Below, in pieces: positions 22,045-29,209 of a DNA stretch of 64,000 nucleotides. The first letter of the stretch is position 1. Each line of letters starts with the position of its first letter. Source of the DNA: a virus. Location: IMG/VR virus record IMGVR_UViG_3300017971_000214, positions 1 to 64,000 of that record, one strand, 5' to 3'. The position numbers and the translations under genes were made by a program. Under the pieces are notes generated by a model. It did no database searches. It was not told where the DNA came from and worked only from the letters and a program-made list of their open reading frames with translations.

Positions 22045-22290
22045 ATGAGAGAAGGCGCTGAAGAAAATCAGAGAATGGCGATGCTGGCAGACTTGATCTC
22101 AAGTGTTCCTGCCGACCACCCGAACTACTTGCCGGTGCTCCTGATGCACGAGATGCTGCTACAGCTTCGAGATCTGCGATGCGAGGCATCTGATCACCAC
22201 CATGCCTTGGCTGTGCACAACAAGTACGTGCGGGGCATGCTCGTTGACATTCGGAACGCCGTCGATGATGAAGAATGTGATGTCGACTGA
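22045..22290 (+). CDS. helical hypothetical protein, 81 aa
   Basis: REGAEENQRMAMLADLISSV, then a Leu/His-rich helix (LLMHEMLLQLRDLRCEASDH) and an acidic end. Overlaps the GNAT gene by 11 nt. Confidence 0.55.
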   Translation: MREGAEENQRMAMLADLISSVPADHPNYLPVLLMHEMLLQLRDLRCEASDHHHALAVHNKYVRGMLVDIRNAVDDEECDVD

Positions 22291-22627
22291 GCCTGACATC
22301 CACGTGACCTCCACGCCGGGCTGCGTCTCGGCTTCGATGCGGCACTCCAACGTGTGGGTGTCGCTGGCGGAAGCCAACGAGCTTCGACCGGGCTTCTGGT
22401 GGGTCTGCCGTGTGAAGGTTCACCGAGGCTGCGAAGGCAAGGGCATCGGGAAGGCCCTTGTTGGGGCCATGAAGGCTGCTTGTGCTGAGCAGGGTGCGGA
22501 GGTGCTTCAGGTCGCGCCAGGCGGTTACGACGGCGATACGGCCCGGCAACGGGGCTTCTACGCGGCGTGCGGGTTCGAGCCCGAGCCGGACGACCCGGAG
22601 GGGCCGATGTATTGGAGGCCCGAGTGA
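22280..22627 (+). CDS. GNAT-family N-acetyltransferase, 115 aa
   Basis: The acetyl-CoA-binding motif A is clear: CRVKVHRGCEGKGIGKALVG (about residues 45-64), with the RxxGxG/A pattern as GCEGKGIGKAL, then a helix and GGYDGDTARQRGFYAACGFE, the usual motif-B segment. At 115 aa it is short for the family (140-160) but has strands on both sides. The target is unknown; phage GNATs can acetylate host proteins or toxins. ATG 22280 chosen over 22265/22268. Confidence 0.8.
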   Translation: MSTEPDIHVTSTPGCVSASMRHSNVWVSLAEANELRPGFWWVCRVKVHRGCEGKGIGKALVGAMKAACAEQGAEVLQVAPGGYDGDTARQRGFYAACGFEPEPDDPEGPMYWRPE

Positions 22628-22926
22628 CCGTGGATTTTTGGATCCCCCTAGTCGTCGTGCTGTGTGGTGTAGGCTTTCCAGCGTGGTGGGCGCTGCGGGA
22701 GCAGCGCAAGAACATGCAGCTCCGTGAGGAGCTGGTGGTGGCCAAGATTCGTTTGGAGCACAAGGACGAAGAGATCGAGCACCTGCACGAAGAGATCGCC
22801 TTCCAGAAGGAGATGCGCAAGCACGCCGACGACTTCTTGAAGCAGGTGAAAGGTTGGATCTTTTCGCTGCCCGACGACGAAGACGAGGACGAAGAAGATG
22901 AAGATGAACCCCTTGACCCAAGCTGA
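22624..22926 (+). CDS. membrane-anchored coiled-coil protein, 100 aa
   Basis: GTG start overlapping the GNAT stop. One membrane helix (FWIPLVVVLCGVGFPAWWAL, residues ~5-24), then a coiled coil (LEHKDEEIEHLHEEIAFQKE) and a highly acidic tail (DDEDEDEEDEDE). The layout resembles inner-membrane spanins or other anchored scaffolds; no lipoprotein partner is adjacent. Confidence 0.6.
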   Translation: MTVDFWIPLVVVLCGVGFPAWWALREQRKNMQLREELVVAKIRLEHKDEEIEHLHEEIAFQKEMRKHADDFLKQVKGWIFSLPDDEDEDEEDEDEPLDPS

Positions 22927-23113
22927 CCTTCGCGGCGTTCAGTGCCAGACCCCCGGTTGCGACCATCAGGGGCATGGGCCTCTGTTCCTTCACGGCCGCT
23001 GCCACCCCGAGGCGGGGACTTGGGCGAGCTACGAAGATGGTGTGATCACCATCGTGTGTGCCACTTGCGAAAAGCTCGTGGTCAAGGTGGCAGTAGCGGA
23101 GGGCGGATCATGA
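22898..23113 (+). CDS. zinc-ribbon-like protein, 71 aa
   Basis: VQCQTPGCDHQGHGPLFLHG and VCATCEKL give two Cys pairs plus histidines. ATG 22898 (or 22904) lies within the previous gene. Small zinc protein, unknown role. Confidence 0.55.
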   Translation: MKMNPLTQADLRGVQCQTPGCDHQGHGPLFLHGRCHPEAGTWASYEDGVITIVCATCEKLVVKVAVAEGGS

Positions 23114-23310
23114 GCCGGTTCGACAACCTCCAAGTCCAGATAGCTGAGGCACAGCTCCGCACTATGAAGGAGTTGGAGGCCCACGCCACCAAGCTCAGAG
23201 CCTTGGAGCTAAAGAAGGCCGAGACCGAGCTGGACACTGCCCAGCGCCTCAACCTGCTGGCGGTCCGTCTTGGCGACGACCAGAACCTACCCCCTATCAA
23301 GTTGTCCTAG
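23110..23310 (+). CDS. coiled-coil small protein, 66 aa
   Basis: SRFDNLQVQIAEAQLRTMKE and following form one long helix to residue ~55. Four-base overlap with the previous stop. Unknown function. Confidence 0.55.
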   Translation: MSRFDNLQVQIAEAQLRTMKELEAHATKLRALELKKAETELDTAQRLNLLAVRLGDDQNLPPIKLS

Positions 23311-23312
23311 AT

Positions 23313-23435
23313 ATGGCTCTCAACACGAAGCTGAAGCTGAAGGTGGCATTACTCTCCACGGGAAAGAGCCAATACGTCTTGGCTGGAGTTGGGGCGGCCA
23401 CTGGTCCCCACGCATGTGAGGAGCGCGAGGTATGA
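23313..23435 (+). CDS. small hypothetical protein, 40 aa
   Basis: ATG 2 nt after the previous stop, ending in an ATGA overlap with the next gene. Sequence LKVALLSTGKSQYVLAGVGA after a basic start. Tight packing on both sides is the main support. Confidence 0.45.
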   Translation: MALNTKLKLKVALLSTGKSQYVLAGVGAATGPHACEEREV

Positions 23436-23767
23436 GGTTTCCCTGGATCAAGATCGCCGAGTTCCTGCGGCTCCCCGACCCCTACGAGCACCTCGACGGC
23501 TGGGCGTTCGACGGCAAGCGGGTCTTCGCCGACACGTTCGTCCAACGGAGCGGCCCTCCCGACGGGGAGATCCCTCCGGCGGGTTCTGACTGGTGGTGGT
23601 CCTACTTGGTCGGGAAGTCGTTTCGCCGGGACTGGATCTTCGACAACCGGCGAGAGGCGGTCGAGTACGCTTTGGAGTATCTCGACAAACGCATCGAGCG
23701 CTTTCAGGGGATCCGAGAGCGCGTAGTCCACGAGTGGAAGGGGCACCTGAAGGTCGCTGACGCCTAG
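23432..23767 (+). CDS. hypothetical protein, 111 aa
   Basis: Starts RFPWIKIAEFLRLPDPYEHL; aromatic-rich middle (SDWWWSYLVGKSFRRDWIFD) and a helical end (REAVEYALEYLDKRIERFQG). Not recognised. A 30-bp perfect hairpin follows the stop. Confidence 0.6.
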   Translation: MRFPWIKIAEFLRLPDPYEHLDGWAFDGKRVFADTFVQRSGPPDGEIPPAGSDWWWSYLVGKSFRRDWIFDNRREAVEYALEYLDKRIERFQGIRERVVHEWKGHLKVADA

Positions 23768-23796
23768 GGACATGCGTCCATGTGGACGTATGTCCC
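23767..23796. repeat. 30-bp hairpin with core CGTCCA-TG-TGGACG
   Basis: GGGACAT-G-CGTCCA-TG-TGGACG-T-ATGTCCC, sharing its 16-bp core with 4465-4480 but with other complementary outer arms. It begins at the last base of the stop codon of the 23432 gene. It could end transcription, though no T-run follows, or bind a dimeric regulator of the gene at 23858. Confidence 0.6.
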
Positions 23797-23857
23797 CTAC
23801 CTGGGGTGTGGTGATCGGGTCCGAGCTGCGGTATTGTTGGGCAGCTAGGAGTCCAGC

Positions 23858-24193
23858 ATGCGCAACAAGAGCGAGAGCGTTCGAGAAGATCTGGAGTCGG
23901 TTGGGATCTTGTCCGAGGACCCTGCACTCAAGGCGTTCCAGGCTGCCTACAACATCGCGAAGGACCTGAAGGCCAATCCGGACTGGGACAAGCGCACGCA
24001 GCAGATCGCCAAGAAGTACTTCGATCTGACGCACAAGGCGGCCTACGAGAAGGACCGAGTGAAGGGGGCTAGGGAAATGCTCGACCAGCTCCGAGCCGAG
24101 CGGGACGCCGCGGAGTCTCTTGCCAAGGTCGCGGCCAGCCACATCAAGTTCTTCAAGGCTGCCTTGGAAGCCCACCTGAAAGACCAGGACTAG
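23858..24193 (+). CDS. helical hypothetical protein, 111 aa
   Basis: RNKSESVREDLESVGILSED then ALKAFQAAYNIAKDLKANPD and further helices to the end. No motif recognised. A likely promoter region with TATTGT near 23831 precedes it, after the hairpin at 23767. Confidence 0.6.
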   Translation: MRNKSESVREDLESVGILSEDPALKAFQAAYNIAKDLKANPDWDKRTQQIAKKYFDLTHKAAYEKDRVKGAREMLDQLRAERDAAESLAKVAASHIKFFKAALEAHLKDQD

Positions 24194-24199
24194 CCTCCG

Positions 24200-24502
24200 A
24201 TGGGCCGCCTGCAGCGCCTCTCCGCCGAGGCCGGAGCCATCACCTCTCGGGATCCCAAGAGCCCCGAGGCTATTCTGGACACCGCCAAGTCCGAGGGCCT
24301 ACACGTCCCGAGCAAGTACGACGTGGACCGCCTCGGGCGCCTGACCTTCAAGCTCGGCTCCGTCAAGTACACCTACACGTGGGGGCACAGCGCCAAGAAG
24401 CTGTTCGTCAGCCTCACCGTGGATGGCAAGACGTACACCGGGACGAGCGTGGCAGCGCTGAAAGACCTCGCCGACGCACTCAAGAAAGTAGGTGTGAAAT
24501 GA
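24200..24502 (+). CDS. hypothetical protein, 100 aa
   Basis: Basic/helical start (GRLQRLSAEAGAITSRDPKS) and a beta-rich second half (LTFKLGSVKYTYTWGHSAKK, LFVSLTVDGKTYTGTS). Unknown. Overlaps the next gene by 4 nt. Confidence 0.6.
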   Translation: MGRLQRLSAEAGAITSRDPKSPEAILDTAKSEGLHVPSKYDVDRLGRLTFKLGSVKYTYTWGHSAKKLFVSLTVDGKTYTGTSVAALKDLADALKKVGVK

Positions 24503-24753
24503 GCCCGAGCCCCTTCCGCCGAGCGAACCTACTGCTCGAAGAAATCCGAGACCGTCTCAACGAAGGGCGCCCCGAGTGGCCCGAGCGCGTGCAGCTCTAC
24601 AGCTGGGAAGTCGGGGGCCGCACGCAGATCTTGGACGCCAAAGGCAAGAAGGTCATCGAGGTCGCCAACCTGAAGACCGCCAAGAAGCTGCTGCACATGC
24701 GGGGCTACAAGCCCGACAGCAAGAGCAGCATCCTCTGGTGGTCGAAGAAGTAG
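24499..24753 (+). CDS. hypothetical protein, 84 aa
   Basis: SPSPFRRANLLLEEIRDRLN, then RVQLYSWEVGGRTQILDAKG and a basic helix, ending ILWWSKK. Last gene of the plus-strand run from 12453; a 100-bp gap without visible terminator separates it from the convergent minus-strand genes. Confidence 0.6.
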   Translation: MSPSPFRRANLLLEEIRDRLNEGRPEWPERVQLYSWEVGGRTQILDAKGKKVIEVANLKTAKKLLHMRGYKPDSKSSILWWSKK

Positions 24754-24854
24754 ACCCGCCCGCGCCAACGCCCCCTACGGCGAGGCGCAGGTTCCTGGCG
24801 AGCATATCAGCGCGAGCGGGCCATCTACTACTGTGCGCGAGCGCGCTGGAAATT

Positions 24855-25028
24855 TCACCGCCCCTGCTCTTTTTCCGCGAGGGCTTTGGCGGCGTCCTCT
24901 ATCAACGCCACGTTGAGCAGGAAGGCCGCGATGAGTACGCAGCCTGCTACACGCCACCAATCCTCTTCGACGAAGTTGGCGCTCGCCATGACGACACAGA
25001 GGGCCGACAGCACGACCTTCCAGCTCAC
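24855..25028 (-). CDS. small membrane protein, 57 aa
   Basis: GTG start in a GTGA overlap with the gene upstream. Two hydrophobic segments: WKVVLSALCVVMASANF and VAGCVLIAAFLLNVALI, with an acidic/basic tail. Last gene of the minus-strand run. Holin-like size and topology, but nothing links it to lysis. Confidence 0.6.
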   Translation of the reverse strand: MSWKVVLSALCVVMASANFVEEDWWRVAGCVLIAAFLLNVALIEDAAKALAEKEQGR

Positions 25029-25279
25029 TCGCAAAGCAGCACCTTTTTCTCGGACTGCTTCACCCACTCCAAGTCTGACCAAACTACCTCCACCAACGGG
25101 TGCTTCGACTTGTGACTCGTGCTCGGGTTCATCGCCAGCAGGAACCGAGGGAGAGAATCGCTGCCCATGTAGGCCGCGACGATCTCTCCCTCCTTCCCCC
25201 GATGAGCATAGGCCGGGATGTCGGCCCCCGCTTTGATCTTGGCGGTGCTGCCGACGAGGTTCGTGTGAATCGTGGACAT
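25025..25279 (-). CDS. hypothetical protein, 84 aa
   Basis: STIHTNLVGSTAKIKAGADI, a beta-rich pattern as in small KOW/SH3-like proteins (PAYAHRGKEGEIVAAYMGSD), then a charged end. Its ATG lies at the expected transcription start of the minus-strand promoter at 25287-25315. Confidence 0.6.
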   Translation of the reverse strand: MSTIHTNLVGSTAKIKAGADIPAYAHRGKEGEIVAAYMGSDSLPRFLLAMNPSTSHKSKHPLVEVVWSDLEWVKQSEKKVLLCE

Positions 25280-25286
25280 GGTGGAG

Positions 25287-25315
25287 AGCCTACACTACAA
25301 ATGTAGACCAGTCAC
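25287..25315 (-). promoter_or_regulatory. minus-strand promoter with ACTACAAATG operator in its spacer
   Basis: Read on the minus strand: GTGACT, 17 bp, TAGGCT, with the start expected at about 25280, next to ATG 25279. The spacer contains ACTACAAATGTAG (plus strand 25294-25306), a variant of the ACTACAATTG element of the plus-strand promoters. On the plus strand it lacks a proper -10. Confidence 0.5.
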
Positions 25316-25524
25316 GTTATGGTGTCGGGCCTGTCGGTCCGGTTGGACACATCAGGCCGTCGCCATCGAGCCCCACAGCGGGCGCAGTACTTGGCGTACT
25401 TCAGGTCGCCCATGTGGATCTGACCACATGTGCACCACCACCCCATGTAGCGAGGCGGTCCTGGGATCTCGATGGTCTCGATCTCCAAGTCGACCTCGGG
25501 AACCTCACAGGAACTCGAACTCAC
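25312..25524 (-). CDS. small CxxC protein, 70 aa
   Basis: GTG start. Acidic N-terminus, then WWCTCGQIHMGDLKYAKYCA and RCGARWRR: a zinc-ribbon-like set of four cysteines in a membrane-free protein. Overlaps the gene upstream by 20 nt. Confidence 0.55.
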   Translation of the reverse strand: MSSSSCEVPEVDLEIETIEIPGPPRYMGWWCTCGQIHMGDLKYAKYCARCGARWRRPDVSNRTDRPDTIT

Positions 25525-25777
25525 CGGGCTTCTCCTTCGGCTCTTCCTTGTCGTGGTCCGGCCAGCGCCCTAGCAGCTCCAAGCGCTCCCGCTCTTCTCG
25601 GCACCGTTCACAGGCGATGCGCTCGATAGGGCACCACCAGAACGCCAAGGTCTCCGTGACGTTGTTCGCCAAGATGGGCGCGAGGTTTCTACCGCAGAGA
25701 GTGCGGCACTCCTTTTCCCCGAGCGGCTTGTCCTTCTGCGCCTCGTCGAACTCGTAGTCTCGGTGATGACGGATCAC
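25505..25777 (-). CDS. cysteine-containing hypothetical protein, 90 aa
   Basis: GTG start overlapping the previous stop. VIRHHRDYEFDEAQKDKPLG, then cysteines in CRTLCGRN, WWCPIERIACERCREE: four to five Cys that could hold zinc. Acidic, Pro/Glu-rich tail. Confidence 0.55.
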   Translation of the reverse strand: MIRHHRDYEFDEAQKDKPLGEKECRTLCGRNLAPILANNVTETLAFWWCPIERIACERCREERERLELLGRWPDHDKEEPKEKPGEFEFL

Positions 25778-26892
25778 TACCAGCTCCCATTGCGCACGCC
25801 GTCCGCGCACTGAATGACCTTGTCGGGAGGCACGACCACTGACTCGTTGCTGGGGAACACGCCGATGCCTTTCTGGAAGCCGAGCGCCAGCACGCTCTTG
25901 ATGGCCTTCAGGTTCTTGCCTCCCTCGGCGATGGGCACGCCTTCGAGGTAGTGATCGAACCAGGGCATCCCCCGCTCGGCGTAGCGCTCCGCAGTACACG
26001 GCGTGGGAGGGGGCTTGTGCTTCGTGATGGCTTCCCAGGCGAAGCTGTTGGCGAGATGCACGTAGACCCGGCTCGACATGCTGCGCTTGGCCCACACATT
26101 CTTGCCGAAGGGATCCTTGTGGATCTGCTGCTTCATCTTGCCGCCGGCCCCGAGACCCATATCCGCCTTCACCGGAATGAAGTGGTCCTCGGAGGCTTCC
26201 ATGGCACACCAGTCCATGGTCGCTGCGCCGGCCTGGTCACTGAGAAGGATGCCCTTCGTCTTCACTTCGCCTGCGCTGCGCATGGCGCACCGGCGAGCTG
26301 AGCCTGGACGCTGAGGCTTCGGCTTCGGGTAGCGCTTCTCGTACTCGTCCCCCTTCATCGGGTAGACCTCGATCTGCACGCCCCCGAACTCCTCCTTGCC
26401 CGTCACCTGCTGCTCCACCGTCAGACCCCAGCCCAGTGGCATCGCCACGAACTGGCGGATCTGCTCCTTGTCCACGCAGAAGCCGTCCAGCCAACGCTGC
26501 GGAGGCGCCACCATGTAGTCGCCCTTCTTCATCTTCTTCGTCCACTCCTCACCGTTCACCGCGTTGACCTTGCCGGCCGCCACGCGGATGGCGAAGGGGT
26601 ACGGCGCTCGACCGAAGACCCGATTGGGCTTGAAGTTCAGCCACATCGCTTCGGCCTGATACATCGGCAGCATCACGCCGCCGTGCTCGACCCACTCCGC
26701 AGGGACTCGATCCTTGCAGTCGTCCACGAGCTTCACCGGGAACGTCCCGAAGCCCGGAGGAAGCGGATAGGTCTTGTCGTCGTCGGGGATCCTGAACGTC
26801 CGCTGGAACTCGACCTCCAGCTTCGCTTCCGGATGCACCTCGGGGAACTCGAACACCAACACGTTTCGCTGCAGCTCCAACATTTCGATCAC
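25777..26892 (-). CDS. conserved hypothetical protein, 371 aa
   Basis: Matches a bacterial family known only as conserved hypothetical. Visible conserved blocks include FRIPDDDKTYPLPPGFGTFP, EHGGVMLPMYQAEAMWLNF, YPFAIRVAAGKVNAVNGEEW, DYMVAPPQRWLDGFCVDKEQ and DMGLGAGGKMKQQIHKDPFG, all in the usual order and spacing, so it is full length. No catalytic role is established in what I know of it. GTG 26892 or ATG 26883 are the possible starts. Carriage on a phage suggests transfer from a bacterial chromosome. Confidence 0.75.
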   Translation of the reverse strand: MIEMLELQRNVLVFEFPEVHPEAKLEVEFQRTFRIPDDDKTYPLPPGFGTFPVKLVDDCKDRVPAEWVEHGGVMLPMYQAEAMWLNFKPNRVFGRAPYPFAIRVAAGKVNAVNGEEWTKKMKKGDYMVAPPQRWLDGFCVDKEQIRQFVAMPLGWGLTVEQQVTGKEEFGGVQIEVYPMKGDEYEKRYPKPKPQRPGSARRCAMRSAGEVKTKGILLSDQAGAATMDWCAMEASEDHFIPVKADMGLGAGGKMKQQIHKDPFGKNVWAKRSMSSRVYVHLANSFAWEAITKHKPPPTPCTAERYAERGMPWFDHYLEGVPIAEGGKNLKAIKSVLALGFQKGIGVFPSNESVVVPPDKVIQCADGVRNGSW

Positions 26893-27058
26893 CTCGTCCT
26901 TCCTCGCCGTAGGCCCGCATCTGAGCCTCCATCACTTTCGTCTTCAGCTCGGCGGGAGTTCCCCGCACGAACCGCGCTTGCTTCCCGGTCTCCCGGATGA
27001 CCGCCTCGATGGGACGGCCCTGCTTGTCGAACTGCGTGAACTCGACTTTGACTTCCAT
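26549..27058 (-). CDS. small protein with out-of-frame C-terminal extension
   Basis: The first ~55 residues (MEVKVEFTQFDKQGRPIEAV and on to VMEAQMRAYGEEGRGD) read as a normal small protein immediately upstream of the 25777 gene. No stop follows in this frame until 26549, so the formal product has over 110 further residues that are Arg/Gly-rich and read across the next gene in another frame. A TGA lies in the neighbouring frame at the start of that gene, so a one-base change would give a 56-residue protein. A frameshift or a truly long overlap cannot be distinguished. Confidence 0.45.
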   Translation of the reverse strand: MEVKVEFTQFDKQGRPIEAVIRETGKQARFVRGTPAELKTKVMEAQMRAYGEEGRGDRNVGAAAKRVGVRVPRGASGSEAGGRVPADVQDPRRRQDLSASSGLRDVPGEARGRLQGSSPCGVGRARRRDAADVSGRSDVAELQAQSGLRSSAVPLRHPRGGRQGQRGER

Positions 27059-27525
27059 CACCACTTCCCTGTCCGCACTTTCTTGGCAGTGTCTTCGACC
27101 ATGCGAATCGCCTCGTCCGGTTCGAGCTTCCCCACGTCGATGTAGTAGACGTAACGAATCTGAGCAGAACCGGCGGCCACGTTCAGTACGTGCCGCGCCC
27201 ACTCCGCGGTACTCATGCCCGCTCTAGCCGCCGCCCTCTGGTAAGCAGCGAGCGCCGCGGCTTCCACCCGAATCGAAAACGGGGCAGGGCGCTTGGCGTG
27301 CTTGCTGCCAGGCTTGCGTACCGGACGGTCCCCAAGCTCCTGATGGCGTTGCACGTGGCATCCGGTGCAAAGCCATTCGACTGCTAGCGGTTGGCTGTAG
27401 TCCGGATGGTGCGCTTGCAAAGGAACCTTCGCGTTGCAACACGCGCAGCGCTCAGGCCGAAGGATCGTGCCGTTCTTCAAAGCCCTCTTTACGGCCCGGT
27501 GCGCTTGCTCCTTGGCAGACTTCAT
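27058..27525 (-). CDS. composite HNH-like zinc / ribbon-helix-helix protein, 155 aa
   Basis: Residues ~27-62: CACCNAKVPLQAHHPDYSQP then WLCTGCHVQRH, the Cys/His arrangement of HNH-type treble-clef folds with the HH pair. Residues ~84-118: FSIRVEAAALAAYQRAAARA then GMSTAEWARHVLN, a ribbon-helix-helix pattern. The end RYVYYIDVGKLEPDEAIRMV resembles a short motif seen in T4-type portal proteins, probably by chance. It may be a DNA-binding regulator or nuclease. First gene of the minus-strand operon; ATG coincides with the predicted start of transcription. Confidence 0.6.
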   Translation of the reverse strand: MKSAKEQAHRAVKRALKNGTILRPERCACCNAKVPLQAHHPDYSQPLAVEWLCTGCHVQRHQELGDRPVRKPGSKHAKRPAPFSIRVEAAALAAYQRAAARAGMSTAEWARHVLNVAAGSAQIRYVYYIDVGKLEPDEAIRMVEDTAKKVRTGKW

Positions 27526-27532
27526 GGGTCCA

Positions 27533-27561
27533 TTGGTAGTTCAAGTGAACTTCCAAGTCAA
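27533..27561 (-). promoter_or_regulatory. minus-strand promoter with AGTTCA-AG-TGAACT operator
   Basis: Minus strand TTGACT (27561-27556), 17-bp spacer, TACCAA (27538-27533), ATG at 27525, leaderless. The spacer contains the perfect palindrome AGTTCAAGTGAACT at 27538-27551, a likely operator, perhaps for the ribbon-helix-helix product itself. Confidence 0.55.
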
Positions 27562-27671
27562 CCCGGAAAGTCAGGCACCTTGCGTGCAGGCTGCCCCCGC
27601 AGATTCTCAAGCGTAACCAGAATCATCCGATGCAGCGCTTCCGGATCGGAAGGCAGGTGTTCGATGGTCAT
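27558..27671 (-). CDS. small hypothetical protein, 37 aa
   Basis: Minus-strand ATG 27671, divergent from the promoter at 27684. Peptide MTIEHLPSDPEALHRMILVT then LENLRGQPARKVPDFPG, compositionally normal and helical. The stop lies in the -35 of the next promoter. Support is moderate; no function. Confidence 0.4.
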   Translation of the reverse strand: MTIEHLPSDPEALHRMILVTLENLRGQPARKVPDFPG

Positions 27672-27683
27672 GCCGAGACCCAC

Positions 27684-27721
27684 ACTACAATTGTTGACCA
27701 TCCGAGTCAATGTGGTAGGAT
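27684..27721 (+). promoter_or_regulatory. ACTACAATTG-type promoter
   Basis: ACTACAATTG 27684-27693, TTGACC 27694-27699, 16-bp spacer, TAGGAT 27716-27721. Drives the plus-strand run from 27759. Confidence 0.7.
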
Positions 27722-27758
27722 GGGAGCGGTCCAACGAGCGGGCGGAGTAGGAGAGACC

Positions 27759-27989
27759 ATGGCGAACGAGCGGCCCGGCGCGCCGGAGACGGGGCTGACC
27801 CCTGAGCAGAAACGGGGGTGTGCGTGGGCTCTTCTGCTAGGAATCATCGGGGTCATCATATTCGGGCTCTACCTCATAGAACGCGATGACCGGCACGACT
27901 GTGAGATCCGGTCCTGCGTGGAAGGGAGAACGCCGAGGCTCATCGACGGGGTGTGCATCTGCGTAGTTCTGCCGGGAGGGGAGCGATGA
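27759..27989 (+). CDS. membrane protein with cysteine-rich tail, 76 aa (paralogue of 29580)
   Basis: A short N-terminal cytoplasmic part, one membrane helix (CAWALLLGIIGVIIFGLYLI), then CEIRSCVEGRTPRLIDGVCI and CV. The tail pattern C-x3/4-SC-x-EG-x-x-P-x6-D-x2-C-x-C recurs in the protein at 29580, so the two are paralogues. The cysteines could pair as disulphides in the periplasm. GGAGTAGGAGAG precedes the ATG. Confidence 0.65.
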   Translation: MANERPGAPETGLTPEQKRGCAWALLLGIIGVIIFGLYLIERDDRHDCEIRSCVEGRTPRLIDGVCICVVLPGGER

Positions 27990-28330
27990 AAGATCCTTCT
28001 CCTTGGGGTCCGTTCGAGTACTGGCGCAAGGGCTCCACGCCGAAGGGCTACGTCTGTTCGGTCTGCGGAGACTCTGGTGTGCGGCTATGGCGGCAGTCGA
28101 ATACGATCGCTTCCTGCATCGAACTGATGTGTCGCGGCTGTGCTCTGAAGAACCAGACGGGCAAGGGGCACATGCAGGGGCTAGAAGGGATCAAGACGGA
28201 CTGCATCGGATGGCTCGTCCCCGCTGTACCCACCGAGGAAGGCAACACCTTCTGGGGCTATACGTCGGTCCCTCCGTCTGGTGTCAAATGGTGGTACAGC
28301 CTACCGAGTTGGGAGGGAGCTGGGGCATGA
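27986..28330 (+). CDS. zinc-ribbon protein, 114 aa
   Basis: VCSVCGDSGVRLWRQSNTIA and LMCRGCALK form a four-Cys ribbon; the rest is Trp-rich (WWYSLPSWEGAGA). ATG 27986 follows GGGAGGGGAGC. Four-base overlaps with both neighbours. Confidence 0.65.
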   Translation: MKDPSPWGPFEYWRKGSTPKGYVCSVCGDSGVRLWRQSNTIASCIELMCRGCALKNQTGKGHMQGLEGIKTDCIGWLVPAVPTEEGNTFWGYTSVPPSGVKWWYSLPSWEGAGA

Positions 28331-28599
28331 CGGGAGCCGAGAAAAAGCTGGTCTACTTCCTGACCCTCTACGCTGACGGGCTCTGCACGCGCGACGAATT
28401 GGTGACGCAGCTCGCGATGCTCCCTCCGAGCGTCTTGGCGCTGGTCCCTGACAACGGGCGGCAGCCCCGCGACGACTTCCCCGGCATCCGCCCCGACGCT
28501 GAGAAATTGCGGGAGCAGATCAAAGACTCCTCCGTCACCATCATGAGCAGCAGCGGCCACTTCTACACCGCGGCCGACTTGCAGGACGACGAACCATGA
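28327..28599 (+). CDS. hypothetical protein, 90 aa
   Basis: TGAEKKLVYFLTLYADGLCT then RDELVTQLAMLPPSVLALVP: a small helical domain with a disordered end. Unknown. Confidence 0.6.
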   Translation: MTGAEKKLVYFLTLYADGLCTRDELVTQLAMLPPSVLALVPDNGRQPRDDFPGIRPDAEKLREQIKDSSVTIMSSSGHFYTAADLQDDEP

Positions 28600-28979
28600 G
28601 CAGTGATCTCTTCGACGCCGAAGACCACAAGGGCATCTCCATCGACTTGGAGATGAACGTCCACAACACCTTGTTCCTGACGGCGCTGGGAAAAGAGGAG
28701 CGGGACTACGGGGAGCGCGGCGAGGAGATGGTGACGTTCACCTTCCGCCCTGATGAGAAGGGGATCGAGCAGGCTCGCGGGATGCGCGATGCGTTGGACA
28801 AATGGGCACGGCATGCGGGGGGAGTGGAGATCCAAACGAACATGCCGCCCAAGTTGAAGGCAGTGCTCGACGCGCTGTACGAATGGCGTGACAGTCTTCC
28901 TGCTGTTCCTGGGGATGCTACCGATGGCGTGGCTGGGAAGCTCATTCACGCTACGGATGAGTGGAGGTCAATCGGATGA
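28596..28979 (+). CDS. hypothetical protein, 127 aa
   Basis: SSDLFDAEDHKGISIDLEMN, a beta/alpha pattern with MVTFTFRPDEKGIEQARGMR and a helical end. Not recognised. Four-base overlaps on both sides. Confidence 0.6.
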   Translation: MSSDLFDAEDHKGISIDLEMNVHNTLFLTALGKEERDYGERGEEMVTFTFRPDEKGIEQARGMRDALDKWARHAGGVEIQTNMPPKLKAVLDALYEWRDSLPAVPGDATDGVAGKLIHATDEWRSIG

Positions 28980-29209
28980 GTACCTACAGAGATGCAGCGT
29001 CTGAGGCGCAAGCCAAGACGCAGGTGATGATGCTGGAGCTGATGCAAGCGATGACCAAAGCGTCGCTGGCTTTTCAGGGAGACGACTTGGCCGAAGCTGC
29101 CATGAGCATGCGCGACGCTGCTGGGGCGCTGAAGAAGCTAGCAGCCGAGTTCGACAAGACGGCCGACGAGATCCAAGAGGAGATCAGCAAGAACCAGAAG
29201 GACCGCTGA
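28976..29209 (+). CDS. helical protein, 77 aa
   Basis: Almost all helix: ASEAQAKTQVMMLELMQAMT, KLAAEFDKTADEIQEEISKN. Could be a coiled-coil dimer. Stop overlaps the next start by one base. Confidence 0.55.
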   Translation: MSTYRDAASEAQAKTQVMMLELMQAMTKASLAFQGDDLAEAAMSMRDAAGALKKLAAEFDKTADEIQEEISKNQKDR

